Source: Eunapius fragilis (lineage: Eukaryota; Porifera; Demospongiae; Spongillida; Spongillidae). Taken from it: 64,000 nucleotides of DNA. The notes below the pieces were generated by a model. It ran no database searches, was not told the origin of the DNA, and was given only the letters and a program-made list of their open reading frames with translations. The stretch covers positions 2,005,066 through 2,069,065 of the forward strand of contig OY811987.1 in the NCBI GenBank assembly GCA_963681505.1. Reading direction: 5' to 3'. This document shows, piece by piece, positions 52,217 to 63,365 of this stretch; the stretch's first letter is position 1; every line of letters starts with the position of its first letter. A program made the position numbers and the translations under genes.

Positions 52217-55200
52217 GAGTGAAGGCTGAACTCAAGCACAATCATATATAGATGCACACACACTGCAGGCAACATGGTTGAGATCTTACACGCTCCAACT
52301 CCCACAGACAGGTGCTCTCTGCTCCACAATGAAGTGGGTTCCTGTGATTGATGTTGTAAGGGGGTTCCCCTTCCTCCTTATTCCAATTGCCACCCACACC
52401 AGTGTGTCCCCTGTTGCTGTTACCATGGCTACCTTCTTTAGGCTCCTCCCCCTCTGAGGTACCATCGCGCACAGATGTGGCTGTCTCCTCGACAGCATCA
52501 CTGAAGTGCTCGAGATCAGTGCACTCTGATTGGAGTATGAACGACCACAGGGCTGGGCGGAGCTTCAGAACCTGCACAAACACATACTTGTAATCTAAAA
52601 TTTTAACCCCCACAGGTTGATACAACCAATACGTATCATATAAACGTACATCTTTACAATATACTAATTACCAAAGACTTACCTCTGAAATAAGCATCAG
52701 ACACCCACACACGAAGGTAGGAGCATGCGATCCACATATCTGAAGGATTCGCTTGAGAAATGCCTACAAGAAGGGTTAACTGTGAAACACACTTCATCAC
52801 AAGTGAACGGCCGTACTTAACAAAATGGTGGACAGTACCTTAACTCTGTTCACCACAGGATCATTCTTCAGAGACTTGTACAGCACGTTCAGGAACATCG
52901 CCTAGGAACAATGATGGGAGGGGACAGGAAGGAGGAGGAGAGGGGACAGGAAGGAGGAGAGGGGACAGGAAGAAGGAGGGGGAGAGGCAACAGGAAAAAG
53001 ATGAAGAAGCAAGTATGAACTACAATGCTAACATATGTACCCAATTAATCATAGATTGACTGAAACGGGAGTGACTTAAGTCAGTGACTTAAGTCACTAC
53101 CCTGGGATACAGTGAAATGAGATTTATACCTAGCTATTCAAACAAATTCTTTACATGTGGTTGATTGTTAATACAGATAACAGCAGGTTTATATATATGA
53201 ATTTCATTTAAGCTACACATGAGTAAAAATGGTATGAGTACCAAAGGCATTGTGTTTCACTGATTACATATATGCTTTACTATACAGGCACTTTCATGCT
53301 TAGAATGCTGCCATTTTCCATTTCAGAGCACACAGTACAATAGTTCTTTTGCATACACTGCAAGCTCTACTAGCATAGGTAGCTACACAAAAAGCAGAGT
53401 TTTTATTGTACAATGGATGCAGGCTCAATGGATCATGGATGCAGCTGCCAAGAAATATTTTCTGTATTCTTTTGTTCATTAAAACCATCAACAAGACGTC
53501 TAACAGGGGCCCAGTTGTCTCCTGTAGCCTCAAGTGCAGGGCAGTACATGTAAGAGAGATGTCGCAAGAGGAATTTCAAAGCGGTCCCTTGACAAGCCAT
53601 ACCGCTCGAGGGGCAGGAAACAGACCATCTTTCGTGACCACAAATCCCTCCTAGCTTCTGATGTCCTTGTTAAGGAATACAGCACACCAAAAACTGCCAA
53701 GATTTCTTCTTCAGTGGCATTAGGGCATCCTACAGGCAATTGGTCTGAAGTCCAAGAAATCACATCTGGCAGCATTTGTGATGCATGGAAAAGACAATTT
53801 CCAGTAGTCCAGAGGCGTCCTGTGTACCTCTTCTACATCATTGCACCACAATATGTGTGTACCAAACTGAGGTGAGGATCTCTAATCTTCAACAATGCCA
53901 TCTACTGCCTCTGCCATCACCAACGTCATTGCTTTCTTGATCATGTGGTTCTTCAACCGGCGGATTTGGAGAACTGCTTGCTATGGAAATGGCTGTGGGA
54001 ATGGATGCTTCAGCATTGCCGCCTGCTGCAGTGCTGTGCCGCCTAATGCTGCGTGCGGAAAACGCCTTCGAAGTAGCGACTTCATCAAAATAAACGATGT
54101 ATTTACACTAGGCCCTTTACCATCCATTCTCTGCACATCCCCAAGCAGTTCTTTTTCCTTAAAAAGCCTTCCGTTCCTCTGCTTTGCATGTTTGTTGCCT
54201 AATACCTTAGCTGCATTGCATGTAACACGATCGCCAACAAGGAAAGGCATCGCGGTTTGAACATAAAAAAGGGGCGTATTTTGTAATGTTTGCCGCCAGA
54301 CAGCTATAAAAGCTGCCCTGTTTGCTACGCTCCTCTGGCTTAAAATACAACCATTTTAGAATAGTTTAAAGCTGCATGCCACATAGCAAGTGTACAATTT
54401 TTAAAAAAAATAGCTAGCGTCACCAATCCTCGAGTTTTATCGTTCCAAACGTTCAGTGACTTAAGTCACTAATTAATGACTTAAGTCACTAATTAATGAC
54501 TTAAGTCACGATCCGTCAATCTATGATTAAAGTGCTTATGTAGTGTATTTATTAAACTTTCATCACTTGGCAATAGGTGGAGGCAGCCTCACCTGTCCAT
54601 GGGCATTCCTCAGGGCTGGGTCCACCAGCTTTGTGTACAGGGCCTGGTAGTAGCGACCAGACACCGACTGCTTGGACTCCATGATCTGGTAGAGCAACAT
54701 GAGGGACTGGATCCCCGTGGCAACGGGTCCAACATGGACCACTTTGAACAGTGTGTGCAGATGGTCCTCCAATGAGGGGATCTCCCCTATAGCAGGAAGG
54801 TATCTGGTCATTTATCCCCATACATTAATACATGCATACACACATACATGCATACATACATACATACATACATACATACATACATACATACATACATGCA
54901 TACACACATACATACATACATACATACATACATACATACATACATACATACATACATACATACATACATACATACATACATACATACATACATACATACA
55001 TGCATACATACACACACACATACATAATATGTATATCGCATACATACCTTTGACAAATGGAAATGCTCTGTTGACACCAGTCAAAATAGCAGCCAACACT
55101 TTGGCATCCAACTGACCTTGCTTCACATACACCTAAATAATAAATGGACCAGATATCATGACCCTTCAAGCAGTGCACGATGGTTGGGGCAATAATAGGT

Positions 55201-58200
55201 TATAAATATCCTTGTTGTTGAAATAACAGGAAGCCTCACTAAGAAGCTGTGGACTGTCACATGATGGAACAGATGTACAGTAAGTACAGGAATGTCAAGT
55301 GATGCTGACGCCAGTCTAAACATCTCATCCCACAAGGGACCAAAATGTACTATGAGTGTGAAATGAAATGGTGCTTTTACTGCGCTGCTTAATATTTTTT
55401 GTTCTGGAATGTCCAGGGATTGGTTTTGTGGTGGTGGTCCATTGGAAGGGAACGTGGGTACAAGAGCAGGGGGTCTGGTTTATGTGGGCCCCCCAAAGAC
55501 AGGGGAAGAGCAGGGGGTTTAGTTTATGTGCCGCCCCCCCCCCCCATAATAAAATAAAATAGAGGGTCTAAACCCTCAGAGTGAGAAGGTCTACGAAGAA
55601 CAGCCAGAACAGTGGCCTGCATGCATCTGGTACATGCTCATTATGCACACGTGTATGTACTACATATATGCAATATCGCAGTGGGTTGGCATGTGTGAAC
55701 TCCACTGCTTCACCAAAATGGTTAGACCCCAATCTCAACGCAGCATGACAAGCTGGGCACCAGGCATTATGAGCAGGTGTGTCGTACCACCATTGGGTGA
55801 GGGATGGTTGGTCATGACCATTTAAGGCAAGGCATGAGGGGGGAGGGAGAGGAGGGGGAAGCCTCACAAGCCATACAGTGTAGGACAGTGTGGACTCATG
55901 ATATGATGTTGTTAGCAATTCCGCCTGTATCGTCGTCAACAGACCAATCATATGTGCTCCTATAAATATATAGCTTCACCTCGTACCTATTATTAGACTA
56001 TGCAGTGTGTCTATAAATACCCAATTCGCAGCACAGCATGTACATAAGCACTTCCAACTTATGACCACCCATAACTGCTTTATGGTACCACATGGAATTA
56101 TTAATTATTCATAAAGATAATGTACCCCCCTAAAGTGTAGAGGGGTCACTGCGCTATGAATGTACCCCCCCCAAAGTGTAGAGGGGTCACTGATGCAGTT
56201 GATAGTATTGAGTGTATATCAAACCCCATATATGACCAGCTTAAGTTATGTAACTGCAATTATTAACAATATTAGAAATAACGTGTGTGTATGCATGTGT
56301 GTGCGTGTGTATTGTGTGTGTGCATGTGTGTGTGCATGTGTGTGTATTGTGCGTGTGCATGTGTGTGTATTGTGCAGGTGTGTATGTGTGTGCGTGCATG
56401 TGTGTATTGTGCGTGTGTGCATGTGTGTATTGTGCATGAGTGTGTATTGTGCATGTGTGTGCATGTGTGTATTGTGTGTGCGTGGTTTCATTGTTGGTGT
56501 TGCTACAAGGAGTGTGGGATGCTTCACACAGGAAATACCACCATTGAAACAATTAGAATTAGTAAGTGGTCTCCATGTTGAGCAGTATGCTATACCCAGC
56601 CAATCACAAGTACTTAACCCACGATAGATAACATATAATAATCTTATCTGTGGTCCCCTCTCCTTCCCTCCCCCACATACCTTAAAGAAGGTCAGATATA
56701 TGTCCACCAACTTTCCAGCCAACGCCTCATCTTCCTTGTTGATCACAAACTGGTTGAGGCAGCAGATACCATAGTACCTGAAATCGACCAGTTGGGTGAG
56801 TGACCACACCCACGCCACACCCAAACGTACTGTGCCTTGGGACTGATGTTGGGTCTGTGGATGAGAGCCTCTACTTCCCTGGCAACTATCACCTTCATGT
56901 TGATATGGTGGCTCACTGGACATGGTGGGCATTATATAGAGCGTAAGCTAAATAACAATGCTTAATTTACAACCACACAAGTGACGACTTCCCACAAGGG
57001 TGTAATAGCTGCAATGTAGCCATGGTTACCAGCCCTGTCATACTGGCAAGCATTCAAGGTTTAGATGAACAGGTGCCCCAAACATGGCTTAGTGGCTTAA
57101 TACATGCACACGTATATCCCCTCCCACCCCCAAACATTTGTTTCTTAAAAACTTGTGTTCAAATTAGCATATTTAACACTATTTTCAATACCAAGTTGGA
57201 GTGCCAAAATTAATTCCAAAAAAGGGTTGCAGAAACATTACATGTAACAGCTAAACACAAGCTTTTTAAACGAGTGTGTGCACACTTTATTTTTTAGAGT
57301 ACACATCTGAACAGACCATTGGGAGAGTGTGTATCAAAGCATTCCTTTGAGATAGTCGCAAACTAGATCACACCATATAAGGAAGAAGCTTTCAAGGATT
57401 TCCCCCCCCCCCCCCCCCCACACACACACATATTATACCACTCCTTCCTACACAGCTCCAAACGTACACAGCTTGAGCAGGAAGAAGATGGTCTTGGATG
57501 CAACCTTCCTCACGGGGTCCCCCAGCTTGTTGACCAGCAGTTGGAGGAGTGTCTGCTCTTGCTCAGGCTTCTGGTAGAGAAGGTCAAAGATGTGACCCAG
57601 GATCTTCTCACGTATGTTGGCCACTGTGTCGTGGGAGAGGCGCTGGGAATGGGAGTACGGAGATACGGGAGTATGGAGATATGGGGAGGGAGAGGAAATG
57701 AAGTGTGGTGTGGTGATGGAGGTGTACAGGTGATGTGTGAAGGTGAAGGTGTGGCAATGTAGATGGTCTGCACGAACACTCACGTCCAATATGGCGATGT
57801 ACTGAGCATATTTAGACTTGAGCTGGTCCTCAAAGTACCAAAGAAGCAGCCATTTCACCCTGGTGCGGAGAGGATGTTCATTCCTGACCAGAAGGTCTAG
57901 TGGTTGCTGGGGAGGGAATGGAAGTAGTGTAGCCATGTGACCATGTTGGGTATGTATGTAAGGACTGGTCACACCACAGGGTATGTATGTAAGGACTGGT
58001 CATACTGTAGGGTATGTTCCGCAAGTACCTATGTGGCCATACATACTTGCTATCTGACAGGCCTAGCCATAATTACACACCCAGCATTACAATGTGTGGG
58101 GATATGATAAATGCAGAGCCTTTATAGCTTAAAATGAAAATTTCAATAACTGAGTTATTATTTTACAGACACAACAAATGCCCGCAAAATCAGATGTTAG

Positions 58201-60978
58201 CATTTCAGATATGATAATGTATATTGCTTATATACACAAGAACACACCAGCACAAACACAAACATATACATGCTTACAGCACACACACACACACAGGCAA
58301 GTACATGTACAACAATAAATAAACCTGTTTCAACGACTTCAATTTTCTTTCACTGGCCAACAGACAAGACAACCATAATTCCTTCAAACTATCTGCAAAG
58401 AGAGAGTAACACGTAACTCTCATCTTGCTGTTCTTGTTTCCAAACCCTTATTAAAGCACACCATGATATAGACCTCTCCACCAAAATTGAAAAGGATAAT
58501 GTAAAAGTTGCGACTTAATTAATACATGGTTCCCAGACCACCGGATGAAGTCATATGACACTATCTTAAGTGACGAGGTAGCTGCTAACCTACTGCCAAA
58601 ATGCACTCTCTCTTTCCCTTCTTGCTGGCCATAGCCAGAAGGCTATCCAGGTAAGACAGCGTGTGCACAGGCGACTCCTAGAAACAGTGGAGGAAGACAT
58701 GCGGGTCATAAAGAGGTGTGGTCAGTGGAGGAAGACATGCGGGTCATAAAGAGGTGTGGTCAGTGGAGGAAGACATGTGGGTCATAAAGAGGTGTGGTCA
58801 GTGCTAAAGAGCAGACAATAATGGGAAAGGATGGAGAGGGGAGGAGGAAAGGGGACAAGGGTGTATCAAAAGGGGTAAGAACTGGGATAATACCGCAGAG
58901 AAAATTGAAGCTGTCTGATCACATAAAAACACATTCACATACATATTCACTGTGGCCTTAGATGTCTTAAAGACAAACCTACGCCAACCAACGTATAATA
59001 ATGTACAGAGACTAACTACAGCCACCCATGTGCACACCAATACACAACAAAACTGTTCACCTGTATGACCAATGTAAGTGCCGCCATCTTATCGCTGAGT
59101 GTACCAGAAGACAGCACAGTTCTCAACCACTGCACGTCAGATCTTCCCTTCTCCTTCTCCCTCACTGAGGGGGGGGGGAAAGAGGGTAGGAGATAAGCGG
59201 GAGGAGGGGAAGAGAGGTGAGAAGATGGGGAGGAGAGGCGAGGAGGGTGAGGATAGGAGATGGGGAGGAGGGGTGAGGATATGGGATGGGGAGGAGGGTG
59301 AGGATATGGGATGGGGAGGAGGGTGAGGATATGAGATGGGGAGGAGGGTGAGCAGAGGCAAGGAGATGGGAAGGAGAGGTGAGGAGATGGGAAGGAGAGG
59401 TGAGGAGATCGGGAGGAGAGGCAAGGAGGGTGAGGAGATGGGGAGGAGAGGTGAGGAGATGGGGAGGAGAGGTGAGGAGATGGGGAGGAGAGGTGAGGAG
59501 ATGGGAAGGAGAGGTGAGGAGATGGGAAGGAGAGGTGAGGAGATGGGGAGGAGAGGCAAGGAGGTGAGGAGATGGGGAGGAGAGGTGAGGAGAGGTGAGG
59601 AGATGGGGAGGAGAGGTGAGGAGATGGGAAGGAGAGGTGAGGAGATGGGGAGGAGAGGTGAGGAGATGGGGAGGAGAGGCAAGGAGGGTGAGGAGATGGG
59701 GAGGAGAGGAGATGGGAAGGAGAGGTGAGGAGATGGGGAGGAGAGGTGAGGATGAGTATGTTGAGTGGAGGAGACGGGAGGATAAGAAAAACTGAATGAG
59801 GGTTGGAGATGTGAACTACCTCAACAAATGGTACCTTGTTCATAAACACGCACTTCGGCTTCCATCAGTTCCTCCCCGACCTTGCACAAATGGCCAATCA
59901 CTCCGGGGCTCACCGGATATGCCGGTCCACTGGACGCAGCCTGCAATGTGAGCAGGATGACCACACCCACAAGATGGCGAGGAGACCCCCTCCCCCCCCC
60001 CCCCCCCCCCCCCCCCCAGACACCCCTCACCTGCACAGACCACGGTTCTCCTAAGTTGAAGTCCATCAACATCTTTGTGTGGGGCTTGGCCACAATCGTG
60101 AGCAGTTGTTCCCCGATGTGCTCCCTCCCTGCAGGTGCGCTCCCTCCATCACGCTTCTCTCCCTCTGCCATCTTACTTTCGGTCGTGCTCTCTTTCTTTC
60201 TCAGCCTCTTTGTCAACTCTGTGCCTGCCCTGGTGGGCAGGCCTGTCTCCTCCCCTCCTCCAGTGGGAGGATGCCCCGCCCCCTCTTTGCCCTTCCTCTC
60301 CTCCTCCTTTCCGGTGGAATCAGCTCTGGTTGTCTGCTTCTCTTTCTTTGACGACTTTTTCTCTTTGCCTGCCTTCAATCCCTCTCCCTCACCTCCCCTT
60401 TTCCCCTCCTTCCTCCTCAATACCCCTCCATCATCCACACCATCACCTCCATTCTTTCCCTCCTTCCTCCTCGCCGCACCTCCATCATCCACAGCTCCCC
60501 CAGGTGTGCCATCTCTGGTCTCCTTGGCTGCCTTTCCCTTCGGCCCACTCTTCACGCCAGCCAAACCATGATCCTCCATCTTCAGGCCTCTGACAAACTC
60601 TTCAATCTGCAGTGCAACGTTAACAACTCAAAGTGGTAAGTCCCCTTCCTTCCATAAGTCCCTCATCCACCCATCCCTTCCCACCAACCACCTATAACCA
60701 ACTAACTCTTACAACAAAAACAACCTTTAAACGGAATATCACAGGGGTGGGGTCTAGAGGAAGAAGTGTACCTCATCACGCGACACGCTCCCGTTTCCAG
60801 CGGCTTCGAACTCTAGTTCGCTCGCACTGTTCTCGTCCACTGCATCCAAGAGCACCAGGTCCTCCTGAGTTTGGGAACCAGGACTGTTCATGTGTGCACC
60901 GGTTCCTCACCCCTCACTCACCTCAGAGCCTCCGAGGGCCTGTATCACGTCCAAAGTTAGTTTCTCACTACTCATCAT
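49864..60978 (-). CDS. CEBPZ: CCAAT/enhancer-binding protein zeta (Noc1/Mak21 family), complete
   Basis: About 25 exons; listed 5' to 3' by their + strand limits: 60922-60978 (start MMSSEKLTLDVIQALGG), 60772-60864, 60031-60606, 59835-59940, 59061-59164, 58590-58677, 58325-58392, 57784-57906, 57468-57642, 56831-56915, 56681-56777, 55048-55132, 54593-54786, 52839-52901, 52683-52763, 52290-52571, 52102-52155, 51900-51952, 51750-51819, 51351 to about 51460 (5' border unresolved), 51095-51232, 50921-51048, 50559-50742, 50429-50480, 49864-50097. Family blocks are clear: WLRTVLSSGTLSDKMAAL, LWYFEDQLK, LLVNKLGDP, ILTGVNRAFPF, GRYYQALYTKLVDP, AMFLNVLYKSLKND, NPLHCGAESTCLWEL, YHPSVNLFAKTI, HGDPLQDFTLI, RFLDRFVYKNPK, DELFMHRYF, DYDMDFAG, SAEEFAHLLE. 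The family acts in nucleolar assembly of the large ribosomal subunit. The terminal exon ends in an RG-rich tail. Confidence 0.95.
50780..50920. repeat. Three tandem units of about 50 bp in a CEBPZ intron
   Basis: Units starting AACTAGAGACAGCTGGG, with C-runs and CACCACCAGCTC, occur three times here but once in the duplicate at about 41571-41618. Confidence 0.85.
51236..51304. repeat. (GT)n microsatellite in CEBPZ intron
   Basis: Nearly pure GT, next to the acceptor of the exon that starts YFKHK. The duplicate has a shorter array at 41933-41975. Confidence 0.95.
51444..51563. repeat. 30-bp minisatellite, four units
   Basis: The unit ATGCCCACAGTGACCACACT, followed by AAAGGGCTAC, is repeated four times with one C/T variant. 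The duplicate at about 42118-42150 has one unit, so the array expanded after the duplication. It lies at the unresolved 5' border of a CEBPZ exon. Confidence 0.9.
52157..52215. repeat. (GT)n microsatellite in CEBPZ intron
   Basis: About 58 bp of GT immediately upstream (in CEBPZ sense) of the exon encoding LSNHYHPSVNLF. The CA run on the coding strand forms its acceptor region. Confidence 0.95.
53049..54526 (-). mobile_element. piggyBac-like element in a CEBPZ intron, TTAA flanked
   Basis: The ends TCATAGATTGAC and GTCAATCTATGA are perfect 12-bp inverted repeats, with TTAA at both sides (53045-53048 and 54527-54530). Subterminal palindromes GTGACTTAAGTCAC occur twice at the left and three times at the right. 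Minus-strand frames at about 53530-53775 include EEILAVFGVLYSLTRTSEARR and YGLSRDRFE, which resemble the N-terminal part of piggyBac transposases. Further frames at 53981-54250 and 53300-53533 are unassigned. No complete transposase is visible. Confidence 0.75.
54829..55026. repeat. (CATA)n microsatellite in CEBPZ intron
   Basis: About 200 bp of tetranucleotide CATA/TACA repeat with a few CACA and TGCA variants, filling most of the 261-bp intron between two exons. Confidence 0.95.
55133..56680. other. Large CEBPZ intron with (GT)n-rich stretch
   Basis: No second gene recognised. It contains a GTGTGTGCAT / GTGTGTATT imperfect repeat at 56283-56490 and a tandem pair of CAAAGTGTAGAGGGGTCACTG at about 56130-56190. 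Confidence 0.7.
57918..58020. repeat. Short direct repeats in CEBPZ intron
   Basis: GGGTATGTATGTAAGGACTG, followed by GTCA, is repeated twice in tandem, with a third partial copy. Confidence 0.8.
58690..58802. repeat. About 37-bp tandem repeat, three units
   Basis: The unit AGTGGAGGAAGACATGCGGG, followed by TCATAAAGAGGTGTGGTC, is repeated three times just upstream (in CEBPZ sense) of an exon. Confidence 0.85.
59166..59785. repeat. Polypurine minisatellite of about 600 bp in CEBPZ intron
   Basis: Nearly uninterrupted purines on the + strand, built from GATGGGGAGGAGAGGTGAGGA units of about 20 bp with variants. It fills the intron between the exons at 59061-59164 and 59835-59940. Long open frames through it are artefacts of the repeat. 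Confidence 0.95.
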
Positions 60979-61065
60979 CCTAACGTGTAAGGCGGTGGTT
61001 TTTCCCACGTGGGATTTAATTAAATCGCCGTTCGTATGGTGCCCAGGCCAAAATCGCGTCCAATT
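60979..61065. promoter_or_regulatory. Short bidirectional promoter between CEBPZ and BPNT1
   Basis: Only about 87 bp separate the CEBPZ start codon (minus) and the likely BPNT1 start codon (plus). The middle contains TCCCACGTGGGA (61003-61014), a perfect palindrome with a CACGTG E-box core. MYC/USF-class bHLH factors bind such sites and often regulate ribosome-biogenesis genes. No TATA box is seen. The transcription starts must lie within or very near this region. Confidence 0.65.
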
Positions 61066-63241
61066 ATGGGCGTGTTTGACATGATACGTTTACTAGCAAG
61101 TTGCGTCTCGGTCGCCAATCGAGCAGGTCAAATCATAAAGGAAGTAGCCCAGCAGGGGATGCTTGGCGTCGTGGATAAGGCAAGGTGGATCGAAGCCAAC
61201 CTCTTCTTTCTTTTTACGTTGGTGATCCCGCAGAACGTACGCGATTATCAGACTGAGGCGGACAGGAAAGCCCAGAGGTGTATCGTGTCGACATTAGCCG
61301 CTAGATTCCCCAACATCACTATCGTTGCGGAGGAGGTGGGGTCCGTACGAAACTTCTAAGGCGTATGTAGTTGCAGAACACTTTCCCATTTTAATTAATG
61401 TAATGTCGCAGCACCTCATTAAGGATGACGTAATTACCCTCTCATCACTACTGCAGGTTCTTCCCCCATGTAATGAGGACCAGTTGTGGATGACTTCAGC
61501 GAGGAAGTTCTCCAAGAGCAATGTCCCCCTGACCTCTCCTTCGTGGAAGAGAAGGATGTGAGGATTGCTGCTGCATGTGTGCATGCATATCACGTAGCTG
61601 TTATGGTCATACCACCTGGTCGTACCACCTGATTAGCACTGGTCATTTAGCATTAAGGTCATGCCACCTGATTAGCATTAAGGTCATGCCACCTGGTTAG
61701 CATTAAGGTCATACACCTGATTAGCATTAAGGTCATACACCTGATTAGCATTAAGGTCATACACCTGATTAGCATTAAGGTCATGCCACCTGATTAGCAT
61801 TAAGGTCATTTAGCATTAAGGTCATGCCACCTGGTTAGCATTAAGGTCATGCCACCCAGTTAGTAATACTACCTGGTTAGTAATACCACCGGTTAGTAAT
61901 TCCACCTGGTTAGTAATACCACCTGGTTAGTAATACTACCTGGTTGGTAATACCACCTGGTTAATAATACCATCCAGTTAGTAACACCACCTGGTTAGTA
62001 ATACCACCTGGTTAGTAATAATACCACCTGGTTAGTAACACCACCTGGTTAGTAATACCACCTGGTTAGTAATAATACCACCTGGTTAGTAATACCACCT
62101 GGTTAGTAATACCACCTGGTTAGTAATAATACCACCTGGTTAGCATACCATTAATTACAGTTGTATCAAACCTTCCTCGAAGCAGGTATGGCCATGGCTA
62201 AGGTAGTTGAATGCAGTGTGCTAGAGTACACCTCACTAAACAGCTCATTCACTAACCCAAGTTTGTAGTGATTCTTGAACCCCTGTTTGCGTATCATTAA
62301 CAATTCTTCTTGCAGGTAGTTCTCTGGGTTGACCCTCTTGATGGTACCAATGAATTTATAAAAGGTTATGATTACCACATGCACCTTTCCTCCTCCCCAC
62401 TCCTTTCATATAACAGATTAACATGTGAAGGCCCTTGTGCAGCATTGGGATGCAACACCACCATTATAGGGGAGGGGGCCATCATACACTTTGGGGGGGG
62501 GGGGGGGGGTGTCATAGTACTTCATAGGGGCCACCTGTAGACTAGGGGGGCAGGGAGGGGGTGTCATAGTACTTCATAGGGGCCACCCGTAGACTAGGGA
62601 GGGGGAGGGGGGTGGCACAGTAGCAATGGTGTACTTTCAATTACAGATGCTTTTGTCATAACCATTATCACTGGTCCCCAGGTTTGTATGAATACGTGAC
62701 TGTGTTGGTAGGGATTGCTGTGAAAGGAAAACCTGTGGGCGGAGTACTACATCAACCATTTTGGAACTTATCGGGTGATGTGGGCCAGACCCCATGTGGG
62801 AGAACAGTCTGGGGACTAGTGGGACTGGGCGTGCGGGGGCTTCCCACTCTGATCCCAGCTGGACCAGGCTCAGGATGCACGCTTGTGGCAACATGGCCGC
62901 CATATTCTGATGCAGAGAGGCTCAGAAGGACTATTGAGAGCATTAAGCCAGTGAAGGTGATAGAAGTGGGCGGAGCTGAGGTCCTCCATCTCCTCGAGCG
63001 CAGTGCCCAGGCCCACATCATGCTTGGACTTACGTCACAGAGGTGGGACGTGTGTACGGAGGAGGGGCTGCTACGGGCTGCTGGGGGCGTGGCCACTGAT
63101 ATCCATGGCAACTCAATCTCTTATTTGGCTGACTCAGTGTGTCGCGGTTGCATCTGCGGTTTTGTTGGCAGTGTGGAAGCAAGGCTTCATAATCAGTTAT
63201 TGTCCCAAATCCCAGCGTCTGTGAGGGAGGCAATGTGGTAG
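61066..63241 (+). CDS. BPNT1: 3'(2'),5'-bisphosphate nucleotidase 1
   Basis: Exons are 61066-61179, 61234 to about 61333, about 61486-61557, 62316-62364 and 62682-63241 (stop TAG). The first intron is 54 bp with a GC donor (AAG|GCAAGG) and a CCCGCAG acceptor after a pyrimidine tract; removing it joins LGVVDK to NVRDYQTEADRKAQ as in the family. Metal-binding motifs of the inositol monophosphatase fold are visible: IVAEE at the end of the second block, WVDPLDGT in the fourth, and RWDVCTEEGLLRAAGG in the last. Also seen are VTVLVGIAVKGKPVGGVLHQP and TVWGLVGLG. The enzyme removes the 3'-phosphate of PAP and hydrolyses inositol 1,4-bisphosphate, in a Li-sensitive, Mg-dependent way. The junction between the second and third blocks is not resolved. 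An ATG at 61036 is a possible earlier start. Confidence 0.92.
61600..62160. repeat. Tandem minisatellite in BPNT1 intron
   Basis: Two families run in series: AGCATTAAGGTCATGCCACC units (about 61630-61860) and TTAGTAATACCACCTGG units (about 61860-62150), sharing the CCACCTGGTTAG core. They fill most of the intron before the WVDPLDGT exon. Confidence 0.95.
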
Positions 63242-63359
63242 GAGGAGCCACTGCTGATTGGTGCCGATGTGATGTATGCACTGATGTTAATGTTTTAGCT
63301 GTTTAGGATCTGTGATTTTCTTTGGTCCGGTAACATAATATTGCTCATTATAACCATAT

Positions 63360-63365
63360 ATTAAA
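63360..63365 (+). terminator. Likely BPNT1 polyadenylation signal (ATTAAA)
   Basis: ATTAAA about 120 bp after the stop codon is a common variant poly(A) signal. No stronger AATAAA is nearby. Confidence 0.4.

Noticed and set aside
59137..59849. Long frames rich in Ser-Pro-His-Leu or Arg-Trp-Glu-Gly across the polypurine minisatellite
   Set aside because: The repeat lacks stop codons in several frames, and flanking CEBPZ exons show that it is an intron.
61620..62150. Regularly spaced repeats that superficially resemble a CRISPR array
   Set aside because: Units are contiguous or nearly so, without unique spacers, and lie in an intron of an animal gene.
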